Positions 5,124 through 6,241 of a DNA stretch of 6,241 bases are shown piece by piece. The notes below the pieces were generated by a model. That model was not told where the DNA came from and ran no database searches. It saw nothing but the letters and a program-made list of their open reading frames with translations. How positions within the stretch are numbered: the first letter of the stretch is position 1; each line of letters begins with the position of its first letter. The translations under genes and the position numbers were made by a program. The stretch is from an uncultured Clostridia bacterium (GTDB lineage: Bacteria; Bacillota; Clostridia; Oscillospirales; Acutalibacteraceae): positions 1-6,241 of the forward strand of contig CAMNHG010000079.1 of the NCBI GenBank assembly GCA_946539105.1, written 5' to 3'.

Positions 5124-5972
5124 ATGATTGATTTTTTGAATGTATCAAAAACATATCCAAACGGCACTCACGCGCTGCACGACGTAAGCCTGAGCATTGA
5201 CAAGGGCGAGTTTGTGTTTATTGTAGGTGCGTCCGGTGCCGGTAAAAGTACGTTTTTGAAGCTGATTATGCACGAGGAAACACCAACCTCGGGCGAAATC
5301 ATTATAAACGGCAACAAGCTGTCAAAGATGAAAAGACGCGACGTGCCGTATTTGCGCCGTCATATGGGAATTGTTTTTCAGGACTTCAGACTGATTGAAA
5401 AAATGAACGTGTTTGACAACGTGGCGTTTGCTATGCGCGCTGTGGGCGAGAACACAGCAACAATCAAAAAAAGAGTTCCCTATGTTCTTAATCTTGTCGG
5501 ACTTAAGGACAAGATGAAGAACAAGCCCAGCGAATTATCAGGCGGTGAGCAGCAGCGTGTAAGCCTTGCCAGAGCACTTGTTAACAACCCCGAAATAATC
5601 GTAGCGGACGAGCCTACGGGTAACGTTGACCCCGAGCTTTCGCACGAGATTATCGAGCTTCTTAACGAGATTAACGGAATGGGAACAACCGTGCTTGTAG
5701 TAACTCATGAGCACGAGCTTGTCCGTGAGTTCCATCAAAGGGTAATCACCATTGACCACGGAAGGGTTATCGGAGATACCCGCGGCGGTAAAATTGCCCG
5801 GTTGGATGATGACGACGATGATGACTATACCCTTGAGTACAGCGAGTACGAGGAGGATATGGATCTCACCGACGACGAGATCACCGATAACTACGAAGGC
5901 GAGACTTATGATGACGAGGACTACGGCGATTTGCCGCAGTATCCCGATAACGTTGTAATCGTGCCCGACTGA
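5124..5972 (+). CDS. ftsE: FtsE, ATPase of the FtsEX divisome complex, with acidic C-terminal extension
   Basis: FtsE is the cytoplasmic ATP-binding subunit of FtsEX, an ABC-type complex that couples ATP hydrolysis to activation of periplasmic or extracellular peptidoglycan hydrolases at division or elongation sites. All ABC motifs are present: Walker A GASGAGKST (35-43), Q-loop FQDFRL (85-90), signature LSGGEQQR (138-145), Walker B IIVADEP (158-164) and switch histidine H195. FQDFRLIEKMNVFDNVAFAM is typical of FtsE among ABC ATPases. The conserved domain ends near residue 225, where ordinary FtsE proteins of about 220-230 residues stop. Here 55 more follow (228-282), with 26 Asp/Glu, seven Tyr and no Lys or Arg, opening with seven consecutive Asp. 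The ribosome site AAGGTG is five bases before the ATG. The downstream ftsX, 18 bases away, confirms the identity and argues that the tail is truly in frame. Confidence 0.96.
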   Translation: MIDFLNVSKTYPNGTHALHDVSLSIDKGEFVFIVGASGAGKSTFLKLIMHEETPTSGEIIINGNKLSKMKRRDVPYLRRHMGIVFQDFRLIEKMNVFDNVAFAMRAVGENTATIKKRVPYVLNLVGLKDKMKNKPSELSGGEQQRVSLARALVNNPEIIVADEPTGNVDPELSHEIIELLNEINGMGTTVLVVTHEHELVREFHQRVITIDHGRVIGDTRGGKIARLDDDDDDDYTLEYSEYEEDMDLTDDEITDNYEGETYDDEDYGDLPQYPDNVVIVPD

Positions 5973-5990
5973 TGAAAGGATAATTAGTAT

Positions 5991-6241
5991 ATGAAAGGCT
6001 TTGGCTATCTTGTAAAAGAGGGCTTCAAGAACGTATGGAGTAACCGTATAATGAGTATCGCTTCTGTCGGCGTGCTTGTAAGCTGCCTTGTGCTCACAGG
6101 CGCGGCTGCGCTCTTTTCGCTGAACGTCTCCAAGCTTGTTGACGAGGTCGGGGAGAGCAACGAAACCATCGTTTATATTCAGCAGGGTTATTCCCAGCTT
6201 GAAGCCGTATATGTCGGAAAAGAGATTGAAAAGGTTGACAA
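5991..6241 (+). CDS. ftsX: FtsX, membrane subunit of FtsEX (3'-truncated by window end)
   Basis: Eighty-three complete codons are visible. The N-terminus, GYLVKEGFKNVWSNRIMSIA at residues 5-24, is the characteristic amphipathic cytoplasmic start of FtsX, followed by a first membrane segment at about 22-44 and the beginning of the extracellular loop domain (from about 45, with the VYIQQG strand at 61-66). In Gram-positive bacteria that loop recruits and activates a peptidoglycan hydrolase such as a PcsB- or CwlO-type enzyme. AAAGGA (5975-5980) precedes the ATG by ten bases, and the start lies 18 bases after the ftsE stop, so the two genes form an operon. The remaining membrane segments lie beyond the window. 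Confidence 0.93.
   Translation, partial: MKGFGYLVKEGFKNVWSNRIMSIASVGVLVSCLVLTGAAALFSLNVSKLVDEVGESNETIVYIQQGYSQLEAVYVGKEIEKVD

Overview
The window looks like a chromosomal segment of a moderate-GC Bacillota, most likely a gut-type member of the Clostridia (Oscillospiraceae/Ruminococcus-like). This rests on canonical AAGGAGG ribosome sites, AT-rich intergenic DNA, a lipobox lipoprotein, an AGCS amino-acid transporter, a CdaR/PucR-type regulator and an ftsE-ftsX pair. The taxonomic placement is an inference from gene style, not a database result. No phage, CRISPR, transposase or defence gene is visible, and I found no clearly new multi-gene system.

Left part (1-1294). The window opens inside a tRNA-Ala(CGC) gene. 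A 236-base spacer follows, holding a large AT-rich imperfect palindrome built from 14-bp tandem units. Next is a plus-strand gene for an unrecognised secreted lipoprotein with a serine-rich stalk, in which a 36-bp unit is repeated exactly. Two hairpin terminators lie between it and the next gene. The first closes the lipoprotein gene; the second closes the minus-strand unit arriving from the right.

Middle (1295-3896). On the minus strand, an alanine/glycine:cation symporter (AGCS) gene is followed after 50 bases by a calcineurin-like metallophosphoesterase gene, probably as a two-gene operon. The 314-base region upstream of the symporter is a divergent promoter region. It carries three separate operator-like inverted repeats, two perfect TATAAT boxes on the minus strand without a matching -35, and a recognisable sigma-A-type promoter on the plus strand.

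Right part (3897-6241). The plus-strand promoter drives a CdaR-family regulator (sugar-diacid-recognition-like N-terminus, GGDEF-like middle, PucR-type C-terminal HTH). It is a natural candidate to control the divergent symporter, itself, or both. After a terminator and a structured leader comes ftsE, the ATPase of the FtsEX divisome/cell-wall-hydrolase-activating complex, which has an unusual 55-residue acidic tail. It is followed 18 bases later by ftsX, cut off by the window end.

The observations most worth a second look are the acidic FtsE tail, the operator cluster in the divergent promoter, a TTTGCGCC motif pair found in the leaders of both the regulator gene and ftsE, and the repeated lipoprotein stalk.
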